Numbered from the stretch's first letter, positions 1-9,375 are shown. The stretch: DNA of 64,000 nucleotides from Enteractinococcus helveticum (GCF_001657475.1 NZ_LXEY01000009.1:22658-86657); one strand, 5' to 3'. Translations and numbers: made by a program. Notes: generated from the letters alone by a model not told the origin.

Positions 1-12
1 GTTATAACCAGG

Positions 13-1377
13 TTAGGCCTTAACGTCAGCAACTGCTGTTGCCTGCTCGGCGCTCAGCGCGGCGCCGTCGTCACTGAGATCACGGCCTTCGACGGATTTT
101 GGCACGAGAATTACGGCGATGAGTGAGGTCGTAGCCAGTACCGCGATGTAGACACCGATCATCCACGACTGACCGGTGGCATTGAGGATCATTTCGGAGA
201 TCATCGGGGCAAACGCGCCACCGATGATCGAACCGAATGCATAGCCGATGGATACGCCCGAGTAGCGAACAGCTGCTGGGAACATCTCGGCATACAGTGC
301 AGACTGTGGTCCATAAGAGGGCCCCAGCCCAACGGTCAACATAAAGATTGCCAGGGTGAACAGCGCCAGGGAAGCGGTATCGATCAGGAACCACATCGGG
401 ATGGCCCAAATAATGATCCAGGCGTAACCGATGATGAAGGTTTTGCGTTTGCCAATCTTGTCGCCGATCCAGCCACCAAACATGGTGAAGGCTAACCAGC
501 CCAGACCGCCGATAATCGAGGCCACCAGGGTTGCCGAGCGTGGCATGCCCAACACGTTGGCGCCGTAGGAAGCGAAGAAGGCGATGACCAGGTAGCCGGC
601 GGCGTTATTAGCGGCGAAGATCAGTGCGGCCAACACGACGGGGCGTTTGTGGTTGCGCATCAATTCGCCCAGCGGTGCGGAGGATTCTTTGCGGCGTTGC
701 TGCATTTCGGTAAATACCGGTGATTCGGCCACGGCGCGGCGAATGAGGTAGCCGACCAGGATCAGTACGACCGACGACAGGAATGGCACACGCCAGCCCC
801 AGGCCAGGAATTGTTCTTCGCTCAGGAAGCTGGTCAGGCCGAACATGAACAGCGTGGCCAAGATCATGCCGAGCGGTACGCCAATTTGCGGGTAGGAGCC
901 GAAGAAGGAGCGCTTATTGGTTGGGGCATGTTCGACGGACATTAATGCCGCTCCGCCCCATTCACCACCTGCAGAGAAGCCTTGTAAAATGCGCATCAGG
1001 ATCAGCAGGATTGGAGCAGCGACCCCGATGGTGGCATAGGTTGGCAGCAGGCCGATTGCCGCAGTGGCGACACCCATACCCATCAAGGTGATGACGAGCA
1101 TGAGCTTGCGCCCGTATTTATCACCGAGGTGCCCGGCAACGATGGCGCCCAGTGGGCGGAAGAGGAAGGAAATGCCGACGGAGGCCCACGAAACAATCTG
1201 TGCTAGGCCAGGGCTGTCGGCGGCAAGTGGTTCAAAGAACAGGGGTGCCAGGACGAATGCTGCGGCCTGGGCGTAGATGAAGAAGTCGTACCATTCGATG
1301 GTGGTGCCGACGAGTGTTCCTGCAAGAACGCGGCGCTGTTCAGATCGAGTGCGCGCGCGAGGCGTGGTCGTGGTCAT
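13..1377 (-). CDS. MHS-family MFS transporter (organic acid:H+ symporter)
   Basis: A 454-residue polytopic membrane protein of the metabolite:H+ symporter family (relatives: ShiA, KgtP, ProP). These carry carboxylates or zwitterions inward with protons. The N-terminal family signature EWYDFFIY is at about residues 29-36, and the loop 2-3 motif GHLGDKYGRK follows TM2. The ATG at 1377 is chosen because a GGGGAG ribosome-binding site lies 5 nt upstream; an upstream ATG at 1410 has none. It is the first of three MHS paralogues here (others at 14021 and 24733). The substrate is not determinable from sequence; an aromatic or dicarboxylic acid is likely from context. Confidence 0.9.
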   Translation of the reverse strand: MTTTTPRARTRSEQRRVLAGTLVGTTIEWYDFFIYAQAAAFVLAPLFFEPLAADSPGLAQIVSWASVGISFLFRPLGAIVAGHLGDKYGRKLMLVITLMGMGVATAAIGLLPTYATIGVAAPILLILMRILQGFSAGGEWGGAALMSVEHAPTNKRSFFGSYPQIGVPLGMILATLFMFGLTSFLSEEQFLAWGWRVPFLSSVVLILVGYLIRRAVAESPVFTEMQQRRKESSAPLGELMRNHKRPVVLAALIFAANNAAGYLVIAFFASYGANVLGMPRSATLVASIIGGLGWLAFTMFGGWIGDKIGKRKTFIIGYAWIIIWAIPMWFLIDTASLALFTLAIFMLTVGLGPSYGPQSALYAEMFPAAVRYSGVSIGYAFGSIIGGAFAPMISEMILNATGQSWMIGVYIAVLATTSLIAVILVPKSVEGRDLSDDGAALSAEQATAVADVKA

Positions 1378-1551
1378 GTTCTCCCCAGTGACAATAGGAA
1401 AATGATGCATTGGTGTGTGAGTGATGGCCCGCCAGGGGCGCTATCGCCAACCGTTAACTCACTGAACGATCGGTCTGGAAAGACATTATGACACAGGTGT
1501 GAGCACAATCACAAACTTCGCGTGTTTTCGTCGAAGTGTATTGAGGAAAGC

Positions 1552-1588
1552 AGAAATCCTGGCGGCTACAAGGCCTGCCAGGATTTCT
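1552..1588 (-). terminator. Stem-loop terminator after the thioesterase gene
   Basis: A perfect 12-bp inverted repeat (AGAAATCCTGGC / GCCAGGATTTCT) with a 13-nt loop lies about 28 bp past the thioesterase stop. On the minus strand it is followed by a short pyrimidine run. It probably ends the LysR / cycloisomerase / thioesterase operon before the MHS gene. Confidence 0.6.
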
Positions 1589-1615
1589 ACTGCAGTATGG
1601 ACTTGGTGCGCTGCG

Positions 1616-2086
1616 TTAGGAGCGCTGAGCTCGTGGGATGGTTCGGAACCGGCCGCGGAACTCTGCGATGAGCTTTCCTTGATCATCGGTGATCGTGACA
1701 TCGCACAACCCCGAACGTCCCGAGGTGTTGTGACGGCGTCCAACAGCGATCAGCGGTGTATCGACGGGCGCGGAAGCGATGAAATGAATATCTGAACCCT
1801 GGGTGACGGAGATGGTGGAGCCATCGCCGTCGGGGTTATTGCAGGCCCACGCGAATAACGTGTCCGCAAAAGCAAATAACATCCCGCCGTGGGCGATGTC
1901 GAAGCCGTTGAGCATTTCGGGCCGAATGGTCATGTGCCCTTTGGCATATCCCTCGGCGTATTCGGAGATCGTGATGCCCAACCAGTCGGCTGCTTTATCA
2001 GTGCCAAGTATCGGATGATCATGGGGGCCAAAATTTCCCCGCTTGATGGACTGATCATTCGAAGCGGAATGCGCATTATTCGTCAT
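1616..2086 (-). CDS. PaaI-type hotdog-fold acyl-CoA thioesterase
   Basis: A 156-residue single hotdog domain. The stretch NGFDIAHGGMLFAFADTLFAWA (residues about 60-81; quoted in part, key residues N, G, H-G-G, D) is the catalytic region of PaaI/YdiI-type thioesterases, which hydrolyse aryl- or hydroxyphenylacetyl-CoA thioesters that stall catabolism. It is the last gene of a three-gene minus-strand operon, 51 bp after the cycloisomerase-like gene. No good Shine-Dalgarno is visible before the ATG at 2086, so translation may be weak or coupled. The substrate is inferred only as an aryl-CoA. Confidence 0.85.
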   Translation of the reverse strand: MTNNAHSASNDQSIKRGNFGPHDHPILGTDKAADWLGITISEYAEGYAKGHMTIRPEMLNGFDIAHGGMLFAFADTLFAWACNNPDGDGSTISVTQGSDIHFIASAPVDTPLIAVGRRHNTSGRSGLCDVTITDDQGKLIAEFRGRFRTIPRAQRS

Positions 2087-2137
2087 GGTGGATATCGTAG
2101 CCGTGATTGCTTCAGGCCGCAGGATGAGCTCTTAGCG

Positions 2138-3268
2138 TTATGCGCCGCTGGTGACAAGCACCTGCTGTTTATCGGTGCGGTAGTGTTCCAGCTTGTCTGC
2201 ATCGATCTCGGCGCCAACCCCCGGCAGGTCGCGAACCGAGATGCGACCATCCACGATCTGAATTGGCTCAGCCAGCAGGTCATCCAACATATCTAAGAAG
2301 TTCGACAGTTCCCCGGCGCGGGCCGAGGTTGCGCGGTGGGCTGCACCAAAGGTTACGGTCGCTAGCGATCCCACCTGGGTGTCAATCTGGTTGCCCATGG
2401 TCACATCAACACCGAGCCCCGTGCACAGGCCAAGAATCTCGGTGGCCTCGGTGAAACCGGAGCGCGCAGTCTTGATGCAAATGGCATTGGCCCCACCGGA
2501 GAGCAATTCACGCGATGCATCCCCGGCGGTCGGAACCGACTCATCGGCAACAATCGGAATCGGGGAGTGGTCCACCAGACGACGACGGCTCATGGCCTCT
2601 TTCGCGTCGCAGGGTTCCTCCAACATCGTCAGGCCCAAATCAGCCGTACGGCGCAGTACTTCCATCGCTTCATTGGCCGTCCAGCCGCGGTTGGCGTCAA
2701 GGTAAATTTCGACGTCGTCGCCCAGTCCTTTTCGCAATACATGGCAGGCCTCGATGTCCAGCGAGAGTGGACGGCGTCCGACCTTGAGTTTGAAGGTGGT
2801 GATGCCGTACTGCTCGCCGAAGCGCTGAGCCTCTTCGAGTAGTTCTTCGGCCGGTTTGAAGCCCAGCATGTGGCTAACGCGCATCGAGTCGGTGTAGCCG
2901 CCCAGTAATTTGTGCACCGGGGTCTGCAAGGCTTTGCCCATCAGGTCCCACAGGGCAATATCGACGGCACCTTTGGCCACCTGATTGTTGATGGTCCGGT
3001 GCAGCACGGCGTGGACTTTTTCGCGGTCGAAGGGGTCCAGCCCGACGATGTCGGGTCCGAAAACATCCTCAATGATCACTTTGATCGAAGTCTGTGTCTC
3101 ACCGTAGGTGTATGGCCGTGGCGGGGCATCGGCGATACCGGTGATCCCAGCATCGGTGTGGATACGCACCAGAATGTGGTCGGCGGTAGTGACTTCACCG
3201 GAGGCAAATTTCAGTGGATGCGTATAGGGAATCGCATACGGAATTGCTTCGACGGCAGTGATCTTCAT
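2138..3268 (-). CDS. Enolase-superfamily muconate cycloisomerase-like enzyme
   Basis: A 376-residue protein of the muconate lactonizing/mandelate racemase group. The N-terminal capping domain covers residues 1-125. In the barrel it shows the K-x-K motif (FKLKVG), the three metal ligands in LDAN, LEEP and ADES, and the opposing lysine in CIKTAR. The double-lysine arrangement fits muconate cycloisomerase, dipeptide epimerase or o-succinylbenzoate synthase families. Being co-transcribed with LysR and divergent from a muconolactone-isomerase-like gene favours cis,cis-muconate (or substituted muconate) lactonisation. GGAG lies 6 nt before the ATG. No catechol 1,2-dioxygenase was found in the window, so the muconate supply must come from elsewhere or the true substrate differs. 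Confidence 0.8.
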   Translation of the reverse strand: MKITAVEAIPYAIPYTHPLKFASGEVTTADHILVRIHTDAGITGIADAPPRPYTYGETQTSIKVIIEDVFGPDIVGLDPFDREKVHAVLHRTINNQVAKGAVDIALWDLMGKALQTPVHKLLGGYTDSMRVSHMLGFKPAEELLEEAQRFGEQYGITTFKLKVGRRPLSLDIEACHVLRKGLGDDVEIYLDANRGWTANEAMEVLRRTADLGLTMLEEPCDAKEAMSRRRLVDHSPIPIVADESVPTAGDASRELLSGGANAICIKTARSGFTEATEILGLCTGLGVDVTMGNQIDTQVGSLATVTFGAAHRATSARAGELSNFLDMLDDLLAEPIQIVDGRISVRDLPGVGAEIDADKLEHYRTDKQQVLVTSGA

Positions 3269-3284
3269 GTTTGCTCCATAGTTC

Positions 3285-4196
3285 TTATGCAGATTGAATG
3301 CTGTGGTTTTCTAAATTTCTGGTGGCCTCACGGGCCAATTCGATAAACGAGGACAGCAGCGGACTGTCGTTGCCGGTTTTCCACGCGGTGCCCAGCCCCA
3401 CGGTGACCTCTTCTTCAAGTGGTCGTACCGCGATCGACGAGTTCAGTGGGAATGATTGGGAACCGGGGACAAAACTCACGCCCAACCCAGCACTGACCAG
3501 CGCAATGAGTGTGGAGGTTTCGGTGGCTTCTTGAACGATGCGCGGCCGGAACCCGGCCTGGCGGGCCATCTCCGAAATCACCGAGAATACCGAGGAACTG
3601 CGGGGGTATCCCACGATGTCATCTTTAGCAAATGCTTTAATGCTGACCGGCCCGGCTTCCTGGGCCAGCTCGTGCTGTTGCGGCAGGACGGCGACCAGGC
3701 GGGTCTGCTGGATTTCATCAATACTGATCTCAGAGGATTGCACCGGTGGCCGCAGAATAGCGACGTCTAGCCGGTTTTCTAATAATGCCTCTTCCATCTG
3801 TGGTGTGAGCTTTTCTCCAGCAACCTGGAGCCGGACCAGTGGCATGCGCTCGCGGGCAACACGCACGATCTCTGGCATGAGCCGATAAGTTGCGGTGCCT
3901 GCGAAGCCCACGCGAAGAATACCTGCCGCGCCGCGGCCTACCTCGGCGACGTCGTGTTTGGTTGCCTCGACTTCGGCCAGAATCTGTCGAGCGCGTTCCA
4001 TCAACAAGGCGCCTGCCTCGGTGAGTTCAACTTTTCTCGTCGTGCGTTCTAACAACAAAGTGTCGAGCTCGGCTTCGAGTTGTTTGATCTGGCTGGACAA
4101 TGGGGGCTGAGCCATATGCAGGCGATCGGCTGCGCGGCCGAAGTGCTTTTCTTCGGCAACGGCGAGGAAGTACCGCAGGTGACGTAATTCGACCAT
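3285..4196 (-). CDS. LysR-family transcriptional regulator
   Basis: A 303-residue LTTR. The winged helix-turn-helix at residues 1-60 contains FGRAADRLHMAQPPLSSQIKQ, followed by the two-lobed effector-binding domain (about 90-295). It resembles the BenM/CatM/ClcR type that senses muconate-like inducers. It is unusual in lying in the same operon as its presumed target, 16 bp upstream of the cycloisomerase-like gene, and also divergent from the DASS transporter gene. A 15-bp palindrome matching the LTTR T-N11-A box lies in the divergent promoter region. Confidence 0.9.
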   Translation of the reverse strand: MVELRHLRYFLAVAEEKHFGRAADRLHMAQPPLSSQIKQLEAELDTLLLERTTRKVELTEAGALLMERARQILAEVEATKHDVAEVGRGAAGILRVGFAGTATYRLMPEIVRVARERMPLVRLQVAGEKLTPQMEEALLENRLDVAILRPPVQSSEISIDEIQQTRLVAVLPQQHELAQEAGPVSIKAFAKDDIVGYPRSSSVFSVISEMARQAGFRPRIVQEATETSTLIALVSAGLGVSFVPGSQSFPLNSSIAVRPLEEEVTVGLGTAWKTGNDSPLLSSFIELAREATRNLENHSIQSA

Positions 4197-4305
4197 GGTT
4201 TCCCTCCTCTACGATCCGTTAGCCGGTGAAGTTAGCTGTGATTGCGATGACATCAGGCTACGCCGGCCACCCATGACAAGTGAAAGACCTATTTCGATAT
4301 AATTC

Positions 4306-4320
4306 ATATGCTTAGCATAT
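4306..4320. promoter_or_regulatory. Candidate LysR box (ATATGC-TTA-GCATAT)
   Basis: A perfect 6-bp inverted repeat with a 3-nt centre, fitting the LTTR consensus T-N11-A. It sits in the divergent region, about 110 bp upstream of the LysR start and 150 bp upstream of the DASS gene. Assignment to this LysR is inferred from position. Confidence 0.5.
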
Positions 4321-4466
4321 CAATGCAGGCCATTCTCGTACTTCTATATCTAGATCAAACGGTCTATGGTGAGTCAGGTCATCGCGTGAGGTGACTGTAT
4401 GCATAAGCACTGCGGTCTTGAATAAGGGGCCGCGAAAAAACTCACTACATCTATCGAAGAGGAACC

Positions 4467-6023
4467 GTGACTGCCACAAAACATCACGAAGTAACGGTGG
4501 ACGCGCCTACCACCGGTTCGCAAGATGGCACCCAGGATGCGCTTGATCGCGCAACGAAGCGAAACTGGTGGCTGGTTGCGCTAGGTCCACTTGCAGCACT
4601 AGTTCTCGGCTTGATTCTGCCCGACTCGCTGAGCTTTGAAGGTAAGGCAGTGGCCGGGATCGCGTTGTGGATGGCGCTCTGGTGGATGACTGAAGCCGCG
4701 CCAATCCCAGTAACTTCATTACTGCCCCTTGCGCTATTTCCGATATTCGGTATTGGCACCATGTCCGAAGTCGCAGCACCATACGCCAACACCGTCGTTT
4801 TTCTTGTCATGGGCGGCGTCATCCTTGGCCTCGCGACTGAAAAATCCAATCTCCACATGCGTGTCGCGCTCTTTACGATCCGATTGGTGGGTACAAAGCC
4901 GTCGCAGATCGTGCTTGGGCTGATGATTGCCTCAGCCTTTATTTCCGCATGGGTCTCGAATACTGCCACCGCCGTGATCATGGTTCCGATCGCCGTTTCA
5001 ATTCTGAATTTGGTGCGCACCATCGATCCAGACGCTGCCGGTAAGAAATTTGCGGCCTCGATGCTATTGGGCGTTGCATACGGCGTCACCATCGGTTCCA
5101 CGGCCACACTTATTGGCCAGCCACCGATGGCTCTCATGAAGGGCTATCTGTTGGACTCCCATGGGATCGATATGGCCTTTGGAACCTGGATGCTTATCGG
5201 TGTGCCGTGGGCTATCGTCATGCTGTTGATTGCGTGGCTTGTTTTAACCAAAGTCGTGTTCCGTCCAGAAATTGATTCGCTACCAGGTGGTAAAGAACTC
5301 ATTCAGGAGGAAATCGCAAAGCTCGGTAAAATGTCGACTCCAGAACGTCGGGTCGCCTGGATCTTCGCTGGTGCCATCTTCTTCTGGATCGCCGTACCAT
5401 TCATTGCACCCATAGGTTGGGTTGCAGAGAACCTGCCATTTTTGTCTAGGATTGACGACGCTCAGGTGGCCATGGCTGCTGCTATTGCATGCTTCGTGGT
5501 GCCCGCAAACCGTGCCAAGGACGACAAGATGGGAATGCCGCTGCTTCGTTGGTCTGCAGCCAAAGAAATTCCTTGGGGCTTGTTGCTGTTGTTCGGTGGC
5601 GGTCTGTCCTTGTCCGCCATGTTCACTCAAACTGGGTTCAGTGAATGGGTTGGTGGACAAGTCTCGGGGCTGAGCTCGCTGCAGTCCTGGATGATCATCG
5701 TGGCAGTCATCGTGGTGAGCTTGGTGTTAACCGAACTGACTTCCAACACAGCAACGGCTGCAGCCTTCTTCCCAATCTTTGGCGCTGTGGCGCTGGGTGT
5801 GGGGATCGATCCACTGTTCATGACCATTGCCGTTACCTTGGCTGTCTGCTCCGCGTATATGCTGCCGGTTGCAACCCCGTCGAATGCCGTGGCCTTCGGG
5901 TCTGGTGAAATCACCATCAAGCAGATGGTACGTGCAGGTTTCTGGTTGAACGTGATTTCCATCGGTCTGATCATGCTGGTCATGTACACCCTGGTGCCAT
6001 TTGTTTTTGGCGTTAGCCTGTAA
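4467..6023 (+). CDS. DASS-family (SLC13) anion/dicarboxylate symporter
   Basis: A 518-residue polytopic protein of the divalent anion:Na+ symporter family, with a soluble N-terminal tail of about 30 residues. Family hallmarks are the WVSNTATAVIMVPIA motif in the first half and the pseudo-repeat LTSNTATAAAFFPI in the second, both S-N-T substrate/Na+ clamps, and PVATPSNAVAFGSG near the C terminus. Import of a di- or tricarboxylate (muconate-, succinate- or lactone-like) is likely. The GTG start at 4467 has GAGG just upstream. The muconolactone-isomerase-like gene follows 32 bp downstream in the same orientation, probably in one transcript. Confidence 0.9.
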   Translation: MTATKHHEVTVDAPTTGSQDGTQDALDRATKRNWWLVALGPLAALVLGLILPDSLSFEGKAVAGIALWMALWWMTEAAPIPVTSLLPLALFPIFGIGTMSEVAAPYANTVVFLVMGGVILGLATEKSNLHMRVALFTIRLVGTKPSQIVLGLMIASAFISAWVSNTATAVIMVPIAVSILNLVRTIDPDAAGKKFAASMLLGVAYGVTIGSTATLIGQPPMALMKGYLLDSHGIDMAFGTWMLIGVPWAIVMLLIAWLVLTKVVFRPEIDSLPGGKELIQEEIAKLGKMSTPERRVAWIFAGAIFFWIAVPFIAPIGWVAENLPFLSRIDDAQVAMAAAIACFVVPANRAKDDKMGMPLLRWSAAKEIPWGLLLLFGGGLSLSAMFTQTGFSEWVGGQVSGLSSLQSWMIIVAVIVVSLVLTELTSNTATAAAFFPIFGAVALGVGIDPLFMTIAVTLAVCSAYMLPVATPSNAVAFGSGEITIKQMVRAGFWLNVISIGLIMLVMYTLVPFVFGVSL

Positions 6024-6055
6024 TTGGTTAGCTCTCATCGTTGAAAGGACACCGC

Positions 6056-6352
6056 ATGTTATTTCTTGCACGCATGGACGTCGTCTTCCCGGAATCCATG
6101 GACGCCGCCACCAAGGCCGATTTCCAGGTTCGGGAGAAAGAATACTCGGGCAACCTGCAGCAGCAGGGCATCATGAAAGGCATCTGGCGAGTTGTTGGGG
6201 AATATGCCAACTACTCAATCTTTGATGTCGACGGCCACGATGAGCTGCATGAGATTCTGTCGGGCTTCCCGATGTTTGCCTACATGAACGTCAAGGTCAC
6301 ACCGTTGGCCAAACACCCCAATGCCACCACTGATGATTTCTTTGGCGCGTAG
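6056..6352 (+). CDS. Muconolactone D-isomerase-like protein (CatC fold)
   Basis: A 98-residue ferredoxin-like protein beginning MLFLARMDV, the typical start of CatC. CatC isomerises muconolactone to 3-oxoadipate enol-lactone as a homodecamer. The WRVVGEYANYSIFDV and HEILSGFPMFAYMNV segments are characteristic, as is the length (family about 92-107). The ATG at 6056 follows GAAAGGA by 8 nt; an in-frame TTG at 6041 is less likely. It is downstream of the carboxylate transporter and opposite the cycloisomerase-like gene, which suggests a (methyl)muconolactone step. A second paralogue lies at 17494. Confidence 0.85.
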   Translation: MLFLARMDVVFPESMDAATKADFQVREKEYSGNLQQQGIMKGIWRVVGEYANYSIFDVDGHDELHEILSGFPMFAYMNVKVTPLAKHPNATTDDFFGA

Positions 6353-6512
6353 TTCAAGATAGACAGGCTCAAAGCTCGGAGTGACGGTCGGTAGATCGTT
6401 GCTCCGAGCTTTTCTATATGCTGAAGACAAAGAAGTTGTTCTGACAGTTGGGATCTGTCCGGGCTGCTGGGCTACCGCTTCATCTATTTCAGTCGATGAA
6501 AGGGTTTTCGTC

Positions 6513-7463
6513 TTGGCAAAGCTTGATTTTTCATTCCGTCTTCTTAGTCCTCTGCTGCGAAGGTTCTCTCTGGCGAGGAAGACGAGAGAACAGCTTCTAC
6601 GCGACCAGCAAAGAGGAATAAGCCACAGCTTTTTTGTCGACTTGTTGATTGGTAATGTCGTGGAAGGCGTGACGACGCGCGACGGCTGGGTTAAAGGTGC
6701 AGCTGGGCCGATCGAGATGAGAATCTACCGCGCTGATTGCACCACGGGTGATCGTCTACCGCTGGTCATTTTCCTGCACGGGGGCGGTTGGGTATCAGGT
6801 AAATTTGTCAGTCATGATTGGCTGGCAAGCAGCCTTGCTCGGCAGTCCAAAAGTATTGTGATATCTCTAGCTTATCGACTAGCGCCCGACCATCCCTGGC
6901 CCGCCGCTGCCGAGAATGCTTATGCGGGAATGATCGATGTGGTGCAACGAGCCGATGCATTTGGGGCAGATAGTTCGCGAGTTGCTGTTGTTGGCGATAG
7001 CTCCGGCGGTAACCTGGCCGCAGTGATAGCTCTGATGGCTCGACATCGCAAAGGACCCAAAATTTCCTTTCAGGGGTTGATGTACCCCGCTACCGATCTG
7101 ATGCTTGAGTCACCGTCAATTGACGCTCATGACGATGCACCAATCTTGACGAAGGCAGATGTCATCGCAGTGGTGGATCACTACCTCAACGGTGCTGACG
7201 CATCCGACCCGTATGTCTCGCCCCTCCGCGCAAACAGCCATAGTGATCTCCCGCCAGCTTTGATTCAAGTCGCCGAATACGATCCCCTGCGCGATGATGG
7301 GACCCGCTATGCGGCTGCGTTGCAAGCAAGTGGTGTGCCCGTGCGCCTAACTACGTATGTAGGACAGCCGCACGGATTTATCTCGTTTCCGCATATGAGC
7401 AGTGCAGCATCGCAAGCCATAGCAGAGATGGCCGCTGAGCTCCGGGTGGCATTGAGCAGTTAA
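6513..7463 (+). CDS. HSL-family alpha/beta hydrolase (carboxylesterase)
   Basis: A hormone-sensitive-lipase-type esterase of about 316 residues. It shows the oxyanion-hole motif HGGGW, the nucleophile elbow GDSSGGN, the acid in AEYDPLRDDG and the catalytic histidine in GQPHGF, the full triad in family order. The start is uncertain: an open frame runs back to 6381, but the TTG at 6513 has AAAGGG 8 nt upstream and gives the usual family length. It probably hydrolyses a small acyl or aryl ester. It has no close operon partner; the nearest downstream genes are the Rieske cluster. Confidence 0.8.
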   Translation: MAKLDFSFRLLSPLLRRFSLARKTREQLLRDQQRGISHSFFVDLLIGNVVEGVTTRDGWVKGAAGPIEMRIYRADCTTGDRLPLVIFLHGGGWVSGKFVSHDWLASSLARQSKSIVISLAYRLAPDHPWPAAAENAYAGMIDVVQRADAFGADSSRVAVVGDSSGGNLAAVIALMARHRKGPKISFQGLMYPATDLMLESPSIDAHDDAPILTKADVIAVVDHYLNGADASDPYVSPLRANSHSDLPPALIQVAEYDPLRDDGTRYAAALQASGVPVRLTTYVGQPHGFISFPHMSSAASQAIAEMAAELRVALSS

Positions 7464-7540
7464 TATCGACGGCGTGATGGTCAGCGTTGTCTTGTCGCAT
7501 GCCAGCTCAACGCAACACGGCTGTGCAGGTATGGTGCCCG

Positions 7541-7741
7541 ATGCGGGTTATTTTCCAAAGACATTTCAGGCGGCCGTTGGTTCATGCACGCTCCTGGATT
7601 CGGACCGCAGTCACCGGTGACGAATTGTTCGACGAATTGCCAATGGCCCTTGACACCGACACACAACTTAATGAGATGATCGTCACACATCTTGTTGCGC
7701 ATAGTGCAACAATACGAGCTAGCGGTGGTGGTAACCCATGA
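7541..7741 (+). CDS. Short unrecognised ORF coupled to the Rieske ferredoxin
   Basis: An open frame of 66 codons from ATG 7541 (longer if a TTG at 7487 is used) whose stop overlaps the ferredoxin start by 4 bp (ATGA), a translational-coupling arrangement. The product is soluble and has no motif I recognise; its C-terminal part is acidic (TGDELFDELP) then helical. It may be a small real gene or the decayed tail of a lost one. No convincing ribosome-binding site is visible. Confidence 0.3.
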   Translation: MRVIFQRHFRRPLVHARSWIRTAVTGDELFDELPMALDTDTQLNEMIVTHLVAHSATIRASGGGNP

Positions 7742-8085
7742 GTTTGAAAGTTTGTCGTCTCAGTGAACTGACCCCAGGTGAGGGGCTTCGGATTGAGTCG
7801 GTGAGTCCGCCCATTGCCGTGTTCCTCACGGATGAGGGAACGGTGCATGCAATTGATGACACCTGCACACATCAGGACGCATCCTTAGCTGCAGGCTGGG
7901 TCGAAGACTGCAAGGTTGAATGTCCGTTACACGAAAGCTCGTTTTGCCTACTCACGGGCCAAGTGGATCAACCGCCCGCCAAACAGCCAGTCCGTGTTCA
8001 TACCGTTGAAATTCACGGCGACGACGTAGTGGTCGAATTATCCAAAGAAGCCCCGAATCTGCCACCAGGAGTGACTGTGCCATGA
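7738..8085 (+). CDS. Rieske-type [2Fe-2S] ferredoxin
   Basis: A 115-residue single Rieske domain. The two cluster-binding motifs are C-T-H (DDTCTHQDASL, about residue 42) and C-P-L-H (VECPLHESSF, about residue 61). Such ferredoxins carry electrons from an FAD reductase to a Rieske oxygenase. Its stop overlaps the reductase start by 4 bp (ATGA), and the oxygenase gene follows, making a three-component system. Confidence 0.93.
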   Translation: MSLKVCRLSELTPGEGLRIESVSPPIAVFLTDEGTVHAIDDTCTHQDASLAAGWVEDCKVECPLHESSFCLLTGQVDQPPAKQPVRVHTVEIHGDDVVVELSKEAPNLPPGVTVP

Positions 8086-9284
8086 ATGCCCCAGCAGCTA
8101 ATCTTTCGTCACAGGGCACGCTGATCATCGTTGGGGCAGGGTTGGCCGGTTATCACGTAGCACGGCAAGCTCGACAACAAGGTCACACCGGAGCCATCAG
8201 TATCATCGGCGACGAGCCTCGACCCGCTTACGATCGTCCCGCTTTGAGTAAGGCATTCCTCAATGGAACCGTGAACTTCGAAGACTTGCATCTTGATGAC
8301 CCAGCTAATCCACTCGAGGTGACCTGGCACAGTGGGTCTGGTGCGGTTGAACTGTCGACCGAGCCCCTCGGTGTGCTCACCGCAGATGGTACTTTCCACG
8401 CTGGCGACAACGTCGTCATCGTGACTGGTGCAGAGGCTCAGCGGCTCCCGTCCTTTGGGCGCAGTGGCGGTGCATTTGTATTGCGGAACGTCGAAGACGC
8501 GTTAGCTTTGCGGGAGCGCATGATTGAAGGCCAGCGCATTGCCATGGTTGGTGGCGGGTTCTTAGCACTGGAAGCCGTCAGTACCTTCATTGATCGAGGT
8601 GCCGCCGAAATTACGATCATTGCCAATGAACAGTTTCCCGGCGAAGCGCGGTTGGGAACATCCGTAGCACAAGCGATTCGAGGACTACACGAAAAGCGCG
8701 GGGTGGCCTTTGGACCGTCCGTCTTTGCGCATTCCGTGACCGACATCGAAGATGGCAGTCAGGTGCTGAACCTGACGAATGGAGACACCGTCCAAGCGGA
8801 CATCATTGTGTGCGCGATCGGTGCTACTCCGGCGACTCGCTGGCTGCGCGACGGGGATCTGGCGTTAGATCCGTCCGGTGCCATATTGTGTGATGATTTC
8901 GGGTTTACCGGCATCCCGGGCGTCTGGGCAGCCGGCGACTGCTCGCAATGGACCTCGCAAGCCGCTGGACTACGACCCATTGGCCAATGGCAAGAGGCCG
9001 TGGAACAAGCAGGCATCGTTGCCGCAGCGATCATGGGTGCACCACCGGTGCCGTTCCAAGAGCCGTATTTTTGGTCCGAACAGTATGACGTGATGATCCA
9101 GGGTGCTGGACGCATCGCGCAATCTAATGAAGTGCACGTGCTCGACGGTTCCATCGAAGACGGCGATCTCTTAGTGAGTTACCGGTTGGACGGCGAAGAG
9201 ATTGGCATCCTTGGCATGAACCGAATGCGTGAAGTCAAACGCTGGCGAAAAATGCGGACGGCGCGCGCATTGGCCACTGCATAA
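8082..9284 (+). CDS. FAD-dependent NAD(P)H:ferredoxin reductase
   Basis: A 400-residue reductase of the BphA4/rhodocoxin-reductase family. The N-terminal FAD dinucleotide motif is IIVGAGLAGYH (about 15-25), the NAD(P)H motif IAMVGGGFLALE is at about 150-161, and the second FAD motif GVWAAGDCSQW is at about 285. The C-terminal dimer-like domain is intact. It is translationally coupled to the Rieske ferredoxin and upstream of the oxygenase alpha subunit, so it is the electron entry point of that system. Confidence 0.92.
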   Translation: MNAPAANLSSQGTLIIVGAGLAGYHVARQARQQGHTGAISIIGDEPRPAYDRPALSKAFLNGTVNFEDLHLDDPANPLEVTWHSGSGAVELSTEPLGVLTADGTFHAGDNVVIVTGAEAQRLPSFGRSGGAFVLRNVEDALALRERMIEGQRIAMVGGGFLALEAVSTFIDRGAAEITIIANEQFPGEARLGTSVAQAIRGLHEKRGVAFGPSVFAHSVTDIEDGSQVLNLTNGDTVQADIIVCAIGATPATRWLRDGDLALDPSGAILCDDFGFTGIPGVWAAGDCSQWTSQAAGLRPIGQWQEAVEQAGIVAAAIMGAPPVPFQEPYFWSEQYDVMIQGAGRIAQSNEVHVLDGSIEDGDLLVSYRLDGEEIGILGMNRMREVKRWRKMRTARALATA

Positions 9285-9375
9285 CCAATCCAACCGTAAC
9301 TTTTTCCCAGGTCATTCTTTTGCACCTCAGGGTGCCTATTAGCCACGCCCAAAAACTTATGAGAAAGGCTGCTCC

